The position numbers and the translations under genes were made by a program. A DNA stretch of 38,774 nucleotides from the NCBI GenBank assembly GCA_021791845.1, contig JAJYVT010000026.1:1-38774 (forward strand). The letters run 5' to 3'. The DNA is from Actinomycetes bacterium (GTDB taxonomy: Bacteria > Actinomycetota > Acidimicrobiia > Acidimicrobiales > RAAP-2). Numbering within the stretch: position 1 is the first letter of the stretch; each line of letters begins with the position of its first letter. The notes under the pieces are model-generated. The model worked only from the letters and a program-made list of their open reading frames with translations, did not search any database and was not told the DNA's origin. Shown here in pieces: positions 26,695 to 33,873 of this stretch.

Positions 26695-27488
26695 TGTTGA
26701 CTACCCGGGAAGGCGCCCGCCATTCCACGCACGATCGGCACCGCCGCCACCACCCGGTCCGTGATCACCGCCGCCACGCCCAGGGTGGCCATGGCCGCCA
26801 GGTCGGCGTCGGCGTTCACGGTCCACACGTGGAGCCCGATGCCGGCTCCGGCGGCCGCCGTCACGAGGTCGGCGTCCACCTGGCTGACGAAGGGGTGCAG
26901 GGTCGCACATCCGAGCGCCGTGGCCCGGGCGAGGCCGGTGCGGGCGGACGTGCGCCAATCGACGAGGAGCCCCAGCGGCACGTCGGCGCCGCTGAGCGCC
27001 GTCAGGCACCGCTCGTGGAAGGAGGAGACCAGCACGGGCGGAAGGCTGGTGGCCTGGCGGCGGGCCGGGCGGGCGGCCGAACGAGGGGCCTGGCGGTCCC
27101 GGCGGTCGGCCAGCACCGCCGCGGCGGCCGCCGTCCCGCACGCCCCTTCCTCGTGCTTGATCTCGATGTTGACCGAGAGCCCGCCGCAGACGTCCAGCGC
27201 CTCGTCCAGGGTGGGCACGTCGCCGGGCAGTTCCCTCCACGCGATGTTTGCTATGTCGCAACCATCGGGTAAGCGTCGGTCGTGATGTATGACGGGCACG
27301 CCGTCGGCGCTGAGCCGCACGTCCAGCTCCACGCCGTCGGCACCAGCCCGTCGCGCCGCTGCGAACGCCGCCAGCGTGTTCTCCCTGGCAGGTGTGCCCC
27401 CCTCGGGCCTGCCGCCCCCGGACAGCGCCGCCCCGACGGGGGCGGGGAGACCCGTCGTGTTCCCCCGATGGGCGTAGATGGCAGTCAT
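26691..27488 (-). CDS. Glycerophosphodiester phosphodiesterase
   Basis: This 265-residue enzyme hydrolyses glycerophosphodiesters to glycerol 3-phosphate and an alcohol. The GDPD motifs are AHRGN at the N-terminus, ARENTLAAF, GVELDVRLSADGVPVIHHD (metal and catalytic residues) and VNIEIKHEE. The C-terminal HVWTVNADADLAAM and GVAAVITDR are typical. A Gly/Pro insert sits between HRG and ENT. No signal peptide is seen, so it acts in the cytoplasm. AAGGA lies 8 nt before the ATG. The stop overlaps etfB as ATGA. Being first in an ETF operon suggests a link between lipid breakdown and electron transfer, for example feeding glycerol 3-phosphate oxidation, which is inference. Confidence 0.92.
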   Translation of the reverse strand: MTAIYAHRGNTTGLPAPVGAALSGGGRPEGGTPARENTLAAFAAARRAGADGVELDVRLSADGVPVIHHDRRLPDGCDIANIAWRELPGDVPTLDEALDVCGGLSVNIEIKHEEGACGTAAAAAVLADRRDRQAPRSAARPARRQATSLPPVLVSSFHERCLTALSGADVPLGLLVDWRTSARTGLARATALGCATLHPFVSQVDADLVTAAAGAGIGLHVWTVNADADLAAMATLGVAAVITDRVVAAVPIVRGMAGAFPGSQQ

Positions 27489-27498
27489 ACGACAGTCC

Positions 27499-27526
27499 TT
27501 GCAATCCCGAGACGCTTGCTTATAAT
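27499..27526 (+). promoter_or_regulatory. Sigma-70-like promoter of whiB
   Basis: TTGCAA at 27499-27504 and a perfect TATAAT at 27521-27526 are separated by 16 nt. The predicted start near 27533 gives a leader of about 70 nt. The TTATAA core reads the same on the minus strand and may also serve as the -10 of the divergent GDPD-etfBA operon. Confidence 0.65.
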
Positions 27527-27572
27527 CACTTGTGCTCGCCATTCCGTGACGGCTCTTCATCGGAGCCAACTA

Positions 27573-27588
27573 TGTGAAATGGTTCACA
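27573..27588. promoter_or_regulatory. Perfect CRP-type operator TGTGA-N6-TCACA
   Basis: TGTGAAATGGTTCACA is an exact match to the cAMP receptor protein consensus half-sites with a 6 nt spacer. It lies between the whiB promoter and its ribosome site, so it would sit at about +40 to +55 for whiB and about -67 for the divergent operon if both use the TTATAA core. CRP control of whiB1 is known in mycobacteria. Confidence 0.6.
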
Positions 27589-27591
27589 ACC

Positions 27592-27597
27592 GGAGGA
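27592..27597 (+). promoter_or_regulatory. Ribosome binding site of whiB
   Basis: GGAGGA stands 7 nt before the ATG and decides the start of whiB over an in-frame ATG three codons later. It begins 4 nt after the CRP-type site. Confidence 0.7.
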
Positions 27598-27604
27598 CCA
27601 ACGT

Positions 27605-27907
27605 ATGGCGCTGATGTGGAACCGGACGGTCGACTGGGATGCCGGCGATTGGCGTCGCGTCGCGGCCTGCCGCAACACGGAGCCCGACCTCTTCTTTCCC
27701 GTCGGGACGACCGGGCCGGCAGTCGACCAGATCGAGGCGGCAAAGCGGGTGTGCCGGGCGTGCGAGGTCCAGGAGCCCTGTCTCGACTTCGCTCTCGCCA
27801 CCAACCAGGAGTCGGGCGTCTGGGGAGGCACCTCCGAGGAGGAGCGGCGCAAGCTGCGCAAGGCGTGGCTGGCGGCCCGGCGCAGCTCAGTCGCTCTTCG
27901 CCGGTAG
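27605..27907 (+). CDS. whiB1: WhiB-family iron-sulfur transcription regulator, WhiB1-like
   Basis: This 100-residue Wbl protein binds a [4Fe-4S] cluster sensitive to nitric oxide or oxygen and acts with the principal sigma factor. Cysteines are C22, C50, C53 and C59 in the C-xn-C-x2-C-x5-C pattern. The beta-turn GVWGG and the basic ERRKLRKAWLAARR tail are present. LFFPVGTTGPA and the order of later residues (AKRVCRAC, SGVWGG, SEEERR) resemble WhiB1 more than WhiB2, 3, 4 or 7. Synteny agrees: in Mycobacterium tuberculosis whiB1 also faces pdtaS. Transcription probably uses the TTGCAA/TATAAT promoter, with a CRP-type site in the leader. The 3' end overlaps the kinase gene by 21 nt. Confidence 0.9.
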   Translation: MALMWNRTVDWDAGDWRRVAACRNTEPDLFFPVGTTGPAVDQIEAAKRVCRACEVQEPCLDFALATNQESGVWGGTSEEERRKLRKAWLAARRSSVALRR

Positions 27908-29350
27908 GCGGATCAGCACCTCGGTCCCGCCGGAGGCGGCGGGCCCCATCTCGATCGAGCCGCCGAGCTGGCTCACGACGAGGTCCCGCACGATCGAGAG
28001 GCCCAAGCTCGTGGTGCGCTCGATGTCGAACCCCTCCTCCAGTCCGCAGCCGTCGTCCCGCACGTCGACGCTCACCCCCTCCCGGTCGTTGACCAGCTGG
28101 ACCCACACGTGGCCCGGCTCGGGGGCGTCCTGGCCGAACGCGTGCTCCACCGCGTTCTGCAGGACCTCGGCCAGCACCACCGCCAGCGGGGTGGCGACGT
28201 CGGCGGTCACCTCGCCCAGGTCGCCCTCGACCGAGATCGTCACCGGCCGCGGCGACATGACGGAGTCCTCGGCCATACGCACGAGGGACTGCACGATCTC
28301 CCCGAACGGGACCTGGTCGCCGGGGTCGCGGGACAGGATCTCGTGCACCACGGCGATGGACCGCACCCGGCGCTCGGCCTCGTAGAGCGCGTCTCGCCCG
28401 TCCTCGGACGACAGCCGACGCGCCTGGAGGCTGAGCAGCGACGAGATCGTCTGCAGGTTGTTCTTGACCCGGTGGTGCACCTCTCGGATGGCGGCGTCCT
28501 TCGACAGGAGCAGGCGGTCGAGGCGGCGGACGTCGGTCACGTCCCGCAGCAGGATCACGGCGCCGGTCGAGGTGCCGTCGTCGAGGAGCGGGATGCACTG
28601 GACGAGCACGATCACGTCCGGGCGGCGCTCCACCTCCTCCACGACGGGGCGGCGGGCGGCCAGCGCCCACTGGACCGCAGACTCCTCGATCCCCAGCTCT
28701 GTGAAGCTCCGTCCCTCGGGCGTGGAGTAGACGCCCATGCGGTGGAAGGCGTTGATGGCGTTCGGCGAGGCGAACTCGACCCGCCCGGCGGCGTCCACGA
28801 GCACGAACCCGTCGCCGACACGCGGGGTCTCCTCGGTCCCCACGTCCTCGTCGCGGAAGGGGAACTCCGAGGCCACGATCATCTTGACCAGCCGCTCGAA
28901 CACGTCGAGGTAGCGCTTGCCGTAGGCGCTGAGCGGGACCTCGGCGGGCCGGGCGTAGACGCGGACCAGCACGGCGATGACCTTGCCGCCGAACCCGACG
29001 GGGATGTTCTCCACCGGGACCGACTCGCCGATGAGCGGGTGGTGCACCGCGCCGCGCACGACCGCCCCGCGCTGCAGCGCGGCGGTGCTGAGCGCCCATG
29101 CCGCCTGCCGGACCGTCTGGCCGACCAGGTCCTGCTCGAGGATCGTCGGGCGGTTGCTCGGGCGGATCTGGCCGATGACGACCAGCTCGGGCTCCTCGCC
29201 CGGGACCGGCGTGGTCGGGACGACCAGGACCAGGTCGGAGAAGGAGAGGTCGGCGAGGACCGACCACGCGCCCAGCAGGCGCTGGAGGTGGGCCAGCTCC
29301 GGCGGGGAGAGCTCGGTGCAGGTGAGCGCCAGCTCGGCCGGCGTGGTCAC
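27887..29350 (-). CDS. pdtaS: Sensor histidine kinase, PdtaS-like (GAF-PAS-HisKA_2-HATPase)
   Basis: This is a soluble histidine kinase of 487 residues. The N-terminal GAF-like domain (about 1-160) is followed by a PAS domain at about 178-275 (GDGFVLVDAAGRVEFASPNA, then LLDDGTSTGAVILLRDVTD). The HisKA_2 box EVHHRVKNNLQTISSLL holds the phosphorylated His at 292/293, and the HATPase has DDGCGLEEGF and TTSLGLSIVRDL. No membrane segment is present. In mycobacteria PdtaS phosphorylates the ANTAR antiterminator PdtaR and senses copper and NO; PdtaR is not in the window. The GTG start overlaps the PHP gene stop as GTGA, so kinase and phosphoesterase are coupled. Confidence 0.93.
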   Translation of the reverse strand: MTTPAELALTCTELSPPELAHLQRLLGAWSVLADLSFSDLVLVVPTTPVPGEEPELVVIGQIRPSNRPTILEQDLVGQTVRQAAWALSTAALQRGAVVRGAVHHPLIGESVPVENIPVGFGGKVIAVLVRVYARPAEVPLSAYGKRYLDVFERLVKMIVASEFPFRDEDVGTEETPRVGDGFVLVDAAGRVEFASPNAINAFHRMGVYSTPEGRSFTELGIEESAVQWALAARRPVVEEVERRPDVIVLVQCIPLLDDGTSTGAVILLRDVTDVRRLDRLLLSKDAAIREVHHRVKNNLQTISSLLSLQARRLSSEDGRDALYEAERRVRSIAVVHEILSRDPGDQVPFGEIVQSLVRMAEDSVMSPRPVTISVEGDLGEVTADVATPLAVVLAEVLQNAVEHAFGQDAPEPGHVWVQLVNDREGVSVDVRDDGCGLEEGFDIERTTSLGLSIVRDLVVSQLGGSIEMGPAASGGTEVLIRLPAKSD

Positions 29351-30231
29351 GGCGCCACGGGCCCGAGCGGCACGGTGTGGGCCTGGCGGCGGCGGAAGGC
29401 GGTGAGCCGGTCCACCCCGGCGGCGCGCAGCAGGGCCCGGAGGTCCTCGCAACGGTCGGCCACGTGCTCCAGGCGGTGGGCGTCGGAGGCAGTGGTGAAG
29501 GGCACCCCGCGGGCGGCGAGACGGGAGAGGAGGCCGTCCGCCGGGTACTGCTCCCCCGCCGGCTTGCGCCAGCCGGCCGACGAGACCTCCGTGGCGAGGC
29601 GGTTGCGCGAGGCGGCGTCCGCGATGCGGTCCCACCACTCCTTGGGCTGCCCGGGGCGGTGGCCCGCCACCTTGATGACGTCGGGGTGGGCGAGGACGTC
29701 GCACGCACGCGTGGCCGCCAGCTCCTCCAGGGCCGTCGTGTAGGCGTCCCAGCACGAGTCCACCTCGCGCACCGACCACTCGGCCATCGACAGGGCGTCG
29801 TCGAGGTCGTCGAAGCGCCAGCCGTCGATCCAGTGCACGGACCCGAGGAGCACGTCGAAGGGATAGCCCTCCAGCAGGCTCGCCACCTCCTCCATGCGCC
29901 CCCGGTAGTAGTCCACCTCGAGGCCCAGCACGACCGGCAGCCCTTGCCGGCGCGCCTCGAGCACCGTGCCCACATAGTGGTCCAGATCGGCGGTCGCATG
30001 GAAGGACCAGTACTCGGCCATCGAGGGCCGGAGGGCAGGCGGCACCCGGTCGTCCGCCCAGAAGTCCCGGAGCACCCGGTCGGCCTGCACGAACCGGAAC
30101 AGGTGCTCGGTCAGCGCCACCTCGACCACGCCGGCGGCCTGCGCCCGCTCGCAGTACGCCGCCACCTGCTCGAGGGCGACCGGGGTCTGTGCCGTTGTAT
30201 GGGGCCACAGGTGGAGGTGGTAGTCGAGCAC
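29347..30231 (-). CDS. PHP-domain phosphoesterase (histidinol-phosphatase-like)
   Basis: This 294-residue metal-dependent phosphoesterase belongs to the PHP superfamily. Metal ligands are visible in DYHLHLWPH (His5, His7), ALTEHLF, GLEVDYY, LLGSVHWIDGW and the late SDAHRLEHVAD. It is closest to the HisK/HisJ type of histidinol phosphatase, but the other histidine synthesis genes are absent, and its place between ArsA-like ATPases and a sensor kinase argues for another phosphorylated substrate. The GTG starts 4 nt after the stop of the upstream ArsA-like gene, and the stop overlaps the kinase start. Substrate unknown. Confidence 0.85.
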   Translation of the reverse strand: MLDYHLHLWPHTTAQTPVALEQVAAYCERAQAAGVVEVALTEHLFRFVQADRVLRDFWADDRVPPALRPSMAEYWSFHATADLDHYVGTVLEARRQGLPVVLGLEVDYYRGRMEEVASLLEGYPFDVLLGSVHWIDGWRFDDLDDALSMAEWSVREVDSCWDAYTTALEELAATRACDVLAHPDVIKVAGHRPGQPKEWWDRIADAASRNRLATEVSSAGWRKPAGEQYPADGLLSRLAARGVPFTTASDAHRLEHVADRCEDLRALLRAAGVDRLTAFRRRQAHTVPLGPVAP

Positions 30232-30235
30232 GCGC

Positions 30236-31510
30236 TCAGCTCCACATCATGGCGCCCAGGCGAAGGAGCCCCTCCATGTCGACGATGTCGGCGTCAAAGA
30301 AGGGCACCGTCGCCAGCACCTCGGGGCTCGCCGCCAGCTCGGCCTGTTGCTCCGCCTCCCGCCGGGCGACGACGCCGAAGTTCAAGAAGCTGTCGGCGAC
30401 CTCGGTGAGCACCCTGGCCGCCGTCTCCTCCCCCGAGCCGTCGTCCGCCCACCGCAGGCCGTCGGCGAACGACCGTGCGTTGGCGCGCAGCCGCTCGGCC
30501 ACGTGCGCCGCGTCCCGGTCGCGGAAGTAGGGGGGCAGCACCTTGTTGAGCACGATCGCTCCGAGCGGGAGGCTCCTGGCCGCCAGGGCGGCGGCAAAGT
30601 ACTCGGCCTCGCGCACCGGGGTCGCCTCGAGCGTGGAGACCACCATGAACGTCGTGCGGCGGTCCGAGAGCAGCCGCGTCACCGCGTCGGCACGGGTCAC
30701 GAAGCCGTCGTACATGCTCTGGAAGAGGATGAAGAACTCGGCGATGTCCCCCATGAACTGGGTGCCGAGGATCCGGTCGGCCACCTGCAGGAAGGGCTTC
30801 GACGCGAGGCTCATCATCCGCGACCGGTAGGGCACGGTGAGCCATCGCAGGAGGGGGCTCGAGAAGAAGTCCGCCATCCGCTGCGGGGCGTCGAGGAAGT
30901 CCAGCGCGTTGCGGGTGGGCGGGGTGTCGACCACGATCAGGTCGTAGTCGCCCTCGGAGTGGAGCTCGTACAGGCGCTCCATGGCGATGTAGTCGTGGCT
31001 CTGGACGAAGCGGGCCGAGATGTTGCGGTAGAGCGGGTTCGCCAGGATGGCGTCGCGCGTGCGGGCGTCGGGCGCGTGACGCCGCACCAGCGCGTCCCAG
31101 CTCTGCTTCGTGTCGAGCATCGCCGCCCACAGCTCGCCCCGCGGACGCGTCCGCCCGAACGCCTCGTCGGGGATGCGGCGCTCCGCGTTGCCCAACCCCT
31201 GCAGCCCGAGGGCGTCGGCGAGGCGCCGGGCCGGGTCGATGGTGAGCACCAGCACCTTCCCCCCGTGGTGGCACGCGGCCATGGCGGCCGCGGCGGCGGC
31301 GGTCGTGGTCTTGCCGACGCCGCCCGGCCCGCAGGAGATCACGATCTCCTTTGCCGCCAGGAGCCCGTCGAGAGACCCCTCGCCGCCGCGCCGGGCCGGC
31401 GGGCGGCGCTCCCCCGTCGTTGCGCCGCCGTTCTCCTTGCTTCGGCTGCGGGCCGCCGCCCGGGTGCGGCCGGCCGCCGCCCCCCGGCCTCCGGTACCGG
31501 TGCCGCTCAC
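30236..31510 (-). CDS. ArsA/Get3-like ATPase, second subunit (lacks signature Lys)
   Basis: This is a 424-residue P-loop ATPase of the ArsA/Get3 superfamily. The first ~47 residues are a basic, Gly/Ala/Arg-rich tail. The Walker A is CGPGGVGKTTTA (about 60-71): the deviant signature Lys before GGVGKT, which reaches across the dimer interface, is replaced by Pro. LTIDPARRLADALG is the switch I region and IVVDTPPTRNALDFLDAPQ the switch II region. No CxxC metal site typical of Get3 is seen. The GTG overlaps the stop of the first ArsA-like gene as GTGA, so a heterodimer is likely, as with the Rv3679/Rv3680 pair of mycobacteria. Confidence 0.9.
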   Translation of the reverse strand: MSGTGTGGRGAAAGRTRAAARSRSKENGGATTGERRPPARRGGEGSLDGLLAAKEIVISCGPGGVGKTTTAAAAAAMAACHHGGKVLVLTIDPARRLADALGLQGLGNAERRIPDEAFGRTRPRGELWAAMLDTKQSWDALVRRHAPDARTRDAILANPLYRNISARFVQSHDYIAMERLYELHSEGDYDLIVVDTPPTRNALDFLDAPQRMADFFSSPLLRWLTVPYRSRMMSLASKPFLQVADRILGTQFMGDIAEFFILFQSMYDGFVTRADAVTRLLSDRRTTFMVVSTLEATPVREAEYFAAALAARSLPLGAIVLNKVLPPYFRDRDAAHVAERLRANARSFADGLRWADDGSGEETAARVLTEVADSFLNFGVVARREAEQQAELAASPEVLATVPFFDADIVDMEGLLRLGAMMWS

Positions 31511-32454
31511 AGGCCCAGCTCCTCTGCCAGCGACGTCGCCACCTGGCGCGTCGTGCGCAGCCCGTACGCCCGGGTGAACAGGTAGGGGAGGTAGAGGATC
31601 GGGGCGGCTGTGCCGATGCCCTCTCGCAGCCGCTGCAGGTGCCCGGCCCGGGTCCGGCGCATCGTGACCGCCAGCCGCGCCCCCTCCATCACCGGCTCGG
31701 CGTCGCCGCCGACGAGCTTGGACAGCTCGTCCACCCGGGCGAACAGCTGGTCGAACACCGCCTCCTCGTGGCGGCCGAAGAGCTCCGGCAGCACCCGGTT
31801 GACGACGACGGCCGACAACCGCACCGTCGTCTCGGACGACACCCGGCCGGCGAGCTCGAGCGTCTCGTTGACGGGCATCTCCTCGGGCGTGGTGACGACC
31901 ACGAGCCCGGTGCGCAGCGGGTCGGAGAGGATGTCGAGCATCCAGCCGGTCTGGCTCCGGATGAGGCCGACCTTCACCAGGTCGTTGATGGCCTGGGGAG
32001 CGGCCAGCTGGCTCACGATGTGGCCGCTCGCCGCCGCGTCCACGACCACCAGGTCGTAGTTGCGCTCGCGCACCTCGTAGCACAGCTTGCCCACGGTGAG
32101 GATCTCCCGCACCCCCGGCGCCGCGGTGGCCACGAAGTCGAACGCCTTGGCCAGGGGGCCGATCCGTCCGGCGACGGGGACCCGGAGGTTCAGCTTCAGG
32201 TACTCCCGGAGCGACGCCTCGGTGTCCATGGACATGACGTGGACCCCGGGGACGACCTCGCGCCCGGCGAAGTCCGTGGGCTCCGACTCGAACAGCGAGG
32301 CGAGGTCTCCCTTGGCGTCCACCTCGCACGCCAGGACGCGCTTGCCCCGGCGGGCCGCCAGCTGGGCCAGGGCGGCCGCGGTGGTCGTCTTGCCCACCCC
32401 GCCCTTGCCGGTCACGAAGACCAGGCGAAGGTCCAGCAATGACGGAGTGGGCAC
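31507..32454 (-). CDS. ArsA/Get3-like ATPase, first subunit
   Basis: This 315-residue protein has the full deviant Walker A GKGGVGKTTTA with the signature Lys at about 17. CEVDAKGDLASLF is switch I and LVVVDAAASGHIVSQLAAPQ is switch II. LVVVTTPEEMPVNET and VVVNRVLPELF are also typical of the family. It resembles the Rv3679-type subunit of the actinobacterial anion-ATPase pair, whose partner is the next gene. The GTG start is directly next to the TAA stop of the DUF3107 gene, with no gap. The role is unproved; family members handle tail-anchored proteins or metalloids. Confidence 0.9.
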   Translation of the reverse strand: MPTPSLLDLRLVFVTGKGGVGKTTTAAALAQLAARRGKRVLACEVDAKGDLASLFESEPTDFAGREVVPGVHVMSMDTEASLREYLKLNLRVPVAGRIGPLAKAFDFVATAAPGVREILTVGKLCYEVRERNYDLVVVDAAASGHIVSQLAAPQAINDLVKVGLIRSQTGWMLDILSDPLRTGLVVVTTPEEMPVNETLELAGRVSSETTVRLSAVVVNRVLPELFGRHEEAVFDQLFARVDELSKLVGGDAEPVMEGARLAVTMRRTRAGHLQRLREGIGTAAPILYLPYLFTRAYGLRTTRQVATSLAEELGL

Positions 32455-32688
32455 TTAGGGCGCGCCGAACCCGACCCTGCGGTCCGGCGCCGGCGCCCCC
32501 ACCTCGACGTACGCAACCCGGGCCACCGGCACGCCGACCCGCCGCCCGCGCCGGTCGGTCAGCCAGAGCACCGCGTCGTCGCTCAGCGCCTCCTCGATCT
32601 GCCGGAGCAGCGCCTCCCGGTCGGTGTCCTCCGCCAGCTCGACCTCCAGCTCCTTCGCGGTCTGGACGATCCCGATCCGTACGTCCAC
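32455..32688 (-). CDS. DUF3107 small protein
   Basis: This is a 77-residue protein whose VDVRIGIVQTAKELEVEL start and RVAYVEVGAPAPDRRVGFG end are typical of the actinobacterial DUF3107 family (TB9.4/Rv3208A type). It is predicted to form a small alpha/beta fold. GAGGAG stands 5 nt before the GTG. It is the first gene of the operon with the two ArsA-like ATPases, the PHP protein and the kinase. A -10 TATCGT lies about 45 nt upstream. Its function is unknown. Confidence 0.88.
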   Translation of the reverse strand: MDVRIGIVQTAKELEVELAEDTDREALLRQIEEALSDDAVLWLTDRRGRRVGVPVARVAYVEVGAPAPDRRVGFGAP

Positions 32689-32732
32689 GCTTGCTCCTCG
32701 ACCTCGGGGGCGCCCCGAATGGACGCCGCATC

Positions 32733-32738
32733 GACGAT
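32733..32738 (-). promoter_or_regulatory. Probable -10 of the DUF3107-ArsA-PHP-PdtaS operon
   Basis: TATCGT on the minus strand lies about 45 nt upstream of the DUF3107 GTG, which has its own Shine-Dalgarno sequence. No -35 consensus is visible. Confidence 0.4.
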
Positions 32739-32763
32739 ACAGCGACGCGGCAGACTTCCCTTC

Positions 32764-33873
32764 ATGGACCGCAACCGTCGATGGGCTTCGACCATGGACG
32801 GCGTGCCCGCCGGCGCCGTCCGGCACGCCCATCCGAGCCCGCGGGCCGTGACCCCGGGGTCGGGACTGGACCGCGGCGCCCGCGAGGAGCGGGAGGACGC
32901 GACCCTCGTCCCCGGGGCCACGAGGGCGGCCGGCGCCGGCCGGCGGCCGGTGGAGGAAGCGCCCGACCCCTGGCGCACCTGCTTCGAGCGTGACCGTGAC
33001 CGCATCCTCCACTCGACGGCGTTCCGGCGCCTCGCCGGCAAGACGCAGGTCTTCGTGTTCCCCGAGGACCACCAGCGCACCCGGCTGACCCATGCCCTCG
33101 AGGTCGCCCAGGTGGCCACCAGCATCGCCCGGGCCGTCGGGCTCAACGTGGCCCTGACCGAGGCCGTCGCCCTCGGGCACGACTGCGGGCACGGCCCCGG
33201 CGGGCACGCCAGCGAGGAGGCGCTGGACCCGTTCCTGCCGGGTGGCTTCGACCACGCTCCGTGGGGCGCCGACGTGTCCCTCGCCTCGCTCAACCTCTGC
33301 GAGGAGACGGCCGACGGGATCCGCAACCACAGCTGGTCCCGCCCGGCCCCGGCAACCCCAGAGGGCGAGGTCGTGAGCTGGGCCGATCGGATCGCCTATG
33401 TCTGCCACGACTGGGAGGACGCCGTGCTGGCCGGGATCGTGAGCCCCAGCCTGCTGCCGGCGGCCGTGCGGGACCGGTTCGGGGACCGCCGCAGCCGCCA
33501 GCTCGGGAGCCTCATCGACGCCGTCGTCCGCACCGTGCTGGTCACCGGCCAGATCGGCATGGCCACGGAGGACGCGGACGCCCTCGCCGCCTTCCGCAGC
33601 TGCAACTACCACCACATCTACCTGCGGGAAGCGTCGATGGCACAGGCCCGAGCCGTCGTGGCCGTGCTCCGGGCGCTGGTCGAGCACTACGCCGACTGCC
33701 CCAACGCCATCCCGGCCGTGCGGGACGCGGGGGGCCTGTCCGCGGGAGAGCCGGCCGCGGTCGAGGCCGCCGTCACCTACGTGGCCGGGATGACCGACCG
33801 CTACGCCTTCCGTCAGGCGGTGGCCCTGCTCAACTGGGAGCCGGCGAAGCTCCCTCGGGGGATCGACGGCTGA
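32764..33873 (+). CDS. dgt: dGTPase-like HD-domain triphosphohydrolase
   Basis: This enzyme hydrolyses dNTPs, typically dGTP, to the nucleoside and triphosphate, which controls nucleotide pools. The family core is WRTCFERDRDRILHSTAFRRL, then RLTHALEVAQV (His110) and the HD pair in ALGHDCGHGPGG (His139, Asp140); the last metal Asp is in VVSWADRIAYVCHDW. The start is uncertain: ATG at 32764 is used (369 residues), but ATG at 32719 or 32794 and GTG at 32848 (VTPGSGLDRGAREERE, closest to the usual family start) are possible and none has a strong Shine-Dalgarno sequence. The end overlaps the convergent DUF4129 gene by 44 nt. Confidence 0.88.
   Translation: MDRNRRWASTMDGVPAGAVRHAHPSPRAVTPGSGLDRGAREEREDATLVPGATRAAGAGRRPVEEAPDPWRTCFERDRDRILHSTAFRRLAGKTQVFVFPEDHQRTRLTHALEVAQVATSIARAVGLNVALTEAVALGHDCGHGPGGHASEEALDPFLPGGFDHAPWGADVSLASLNLCEETADGIRNHSWSRPAPATPEGEVVSWADRIAYVCHDWEDAVLAGIVSPSLLPAAVRDRFGDRRSRQLGSLIDAVVRTVLVTGQIGMATEDADALAAFRSCNYHHIYLREASMAQARAVVAVLRALVEHYADCPNAIPAVRDAGGLSAGEPAAVEAAVTYVAGMTDRYAFRQAVALLNWEPAKLPRGIDG

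Noticed and set aside
28109..29743. Plus-strand frame of over 500 codons antisense to the kinase
   Set aside because: It is a low-complexity GC-shadow frame; the PdtaS-like kinase on the minus strand explains the region.
29351..30208. N-terminal extension of the histidine kinase
   Set aside because: This stretch is out of frame with the PHP phosphoesterase gene that clearly occupies it; the GTGA junction marks the true kinase start.
29347..30231. Histidine biosynthesis function for the PHP protein
   Set aside because: No other his genes are near, and tight coupling with a sensor kinase makes that assignment unsafe, so only the fold was called.
31511..32731. N-terminal extension of the second ArsA-like protein
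   Set aside because: It is another frame of the first ArsA-like and DUF3107 genes; the GTG at 31510 in a GTGA overlap is the true start.
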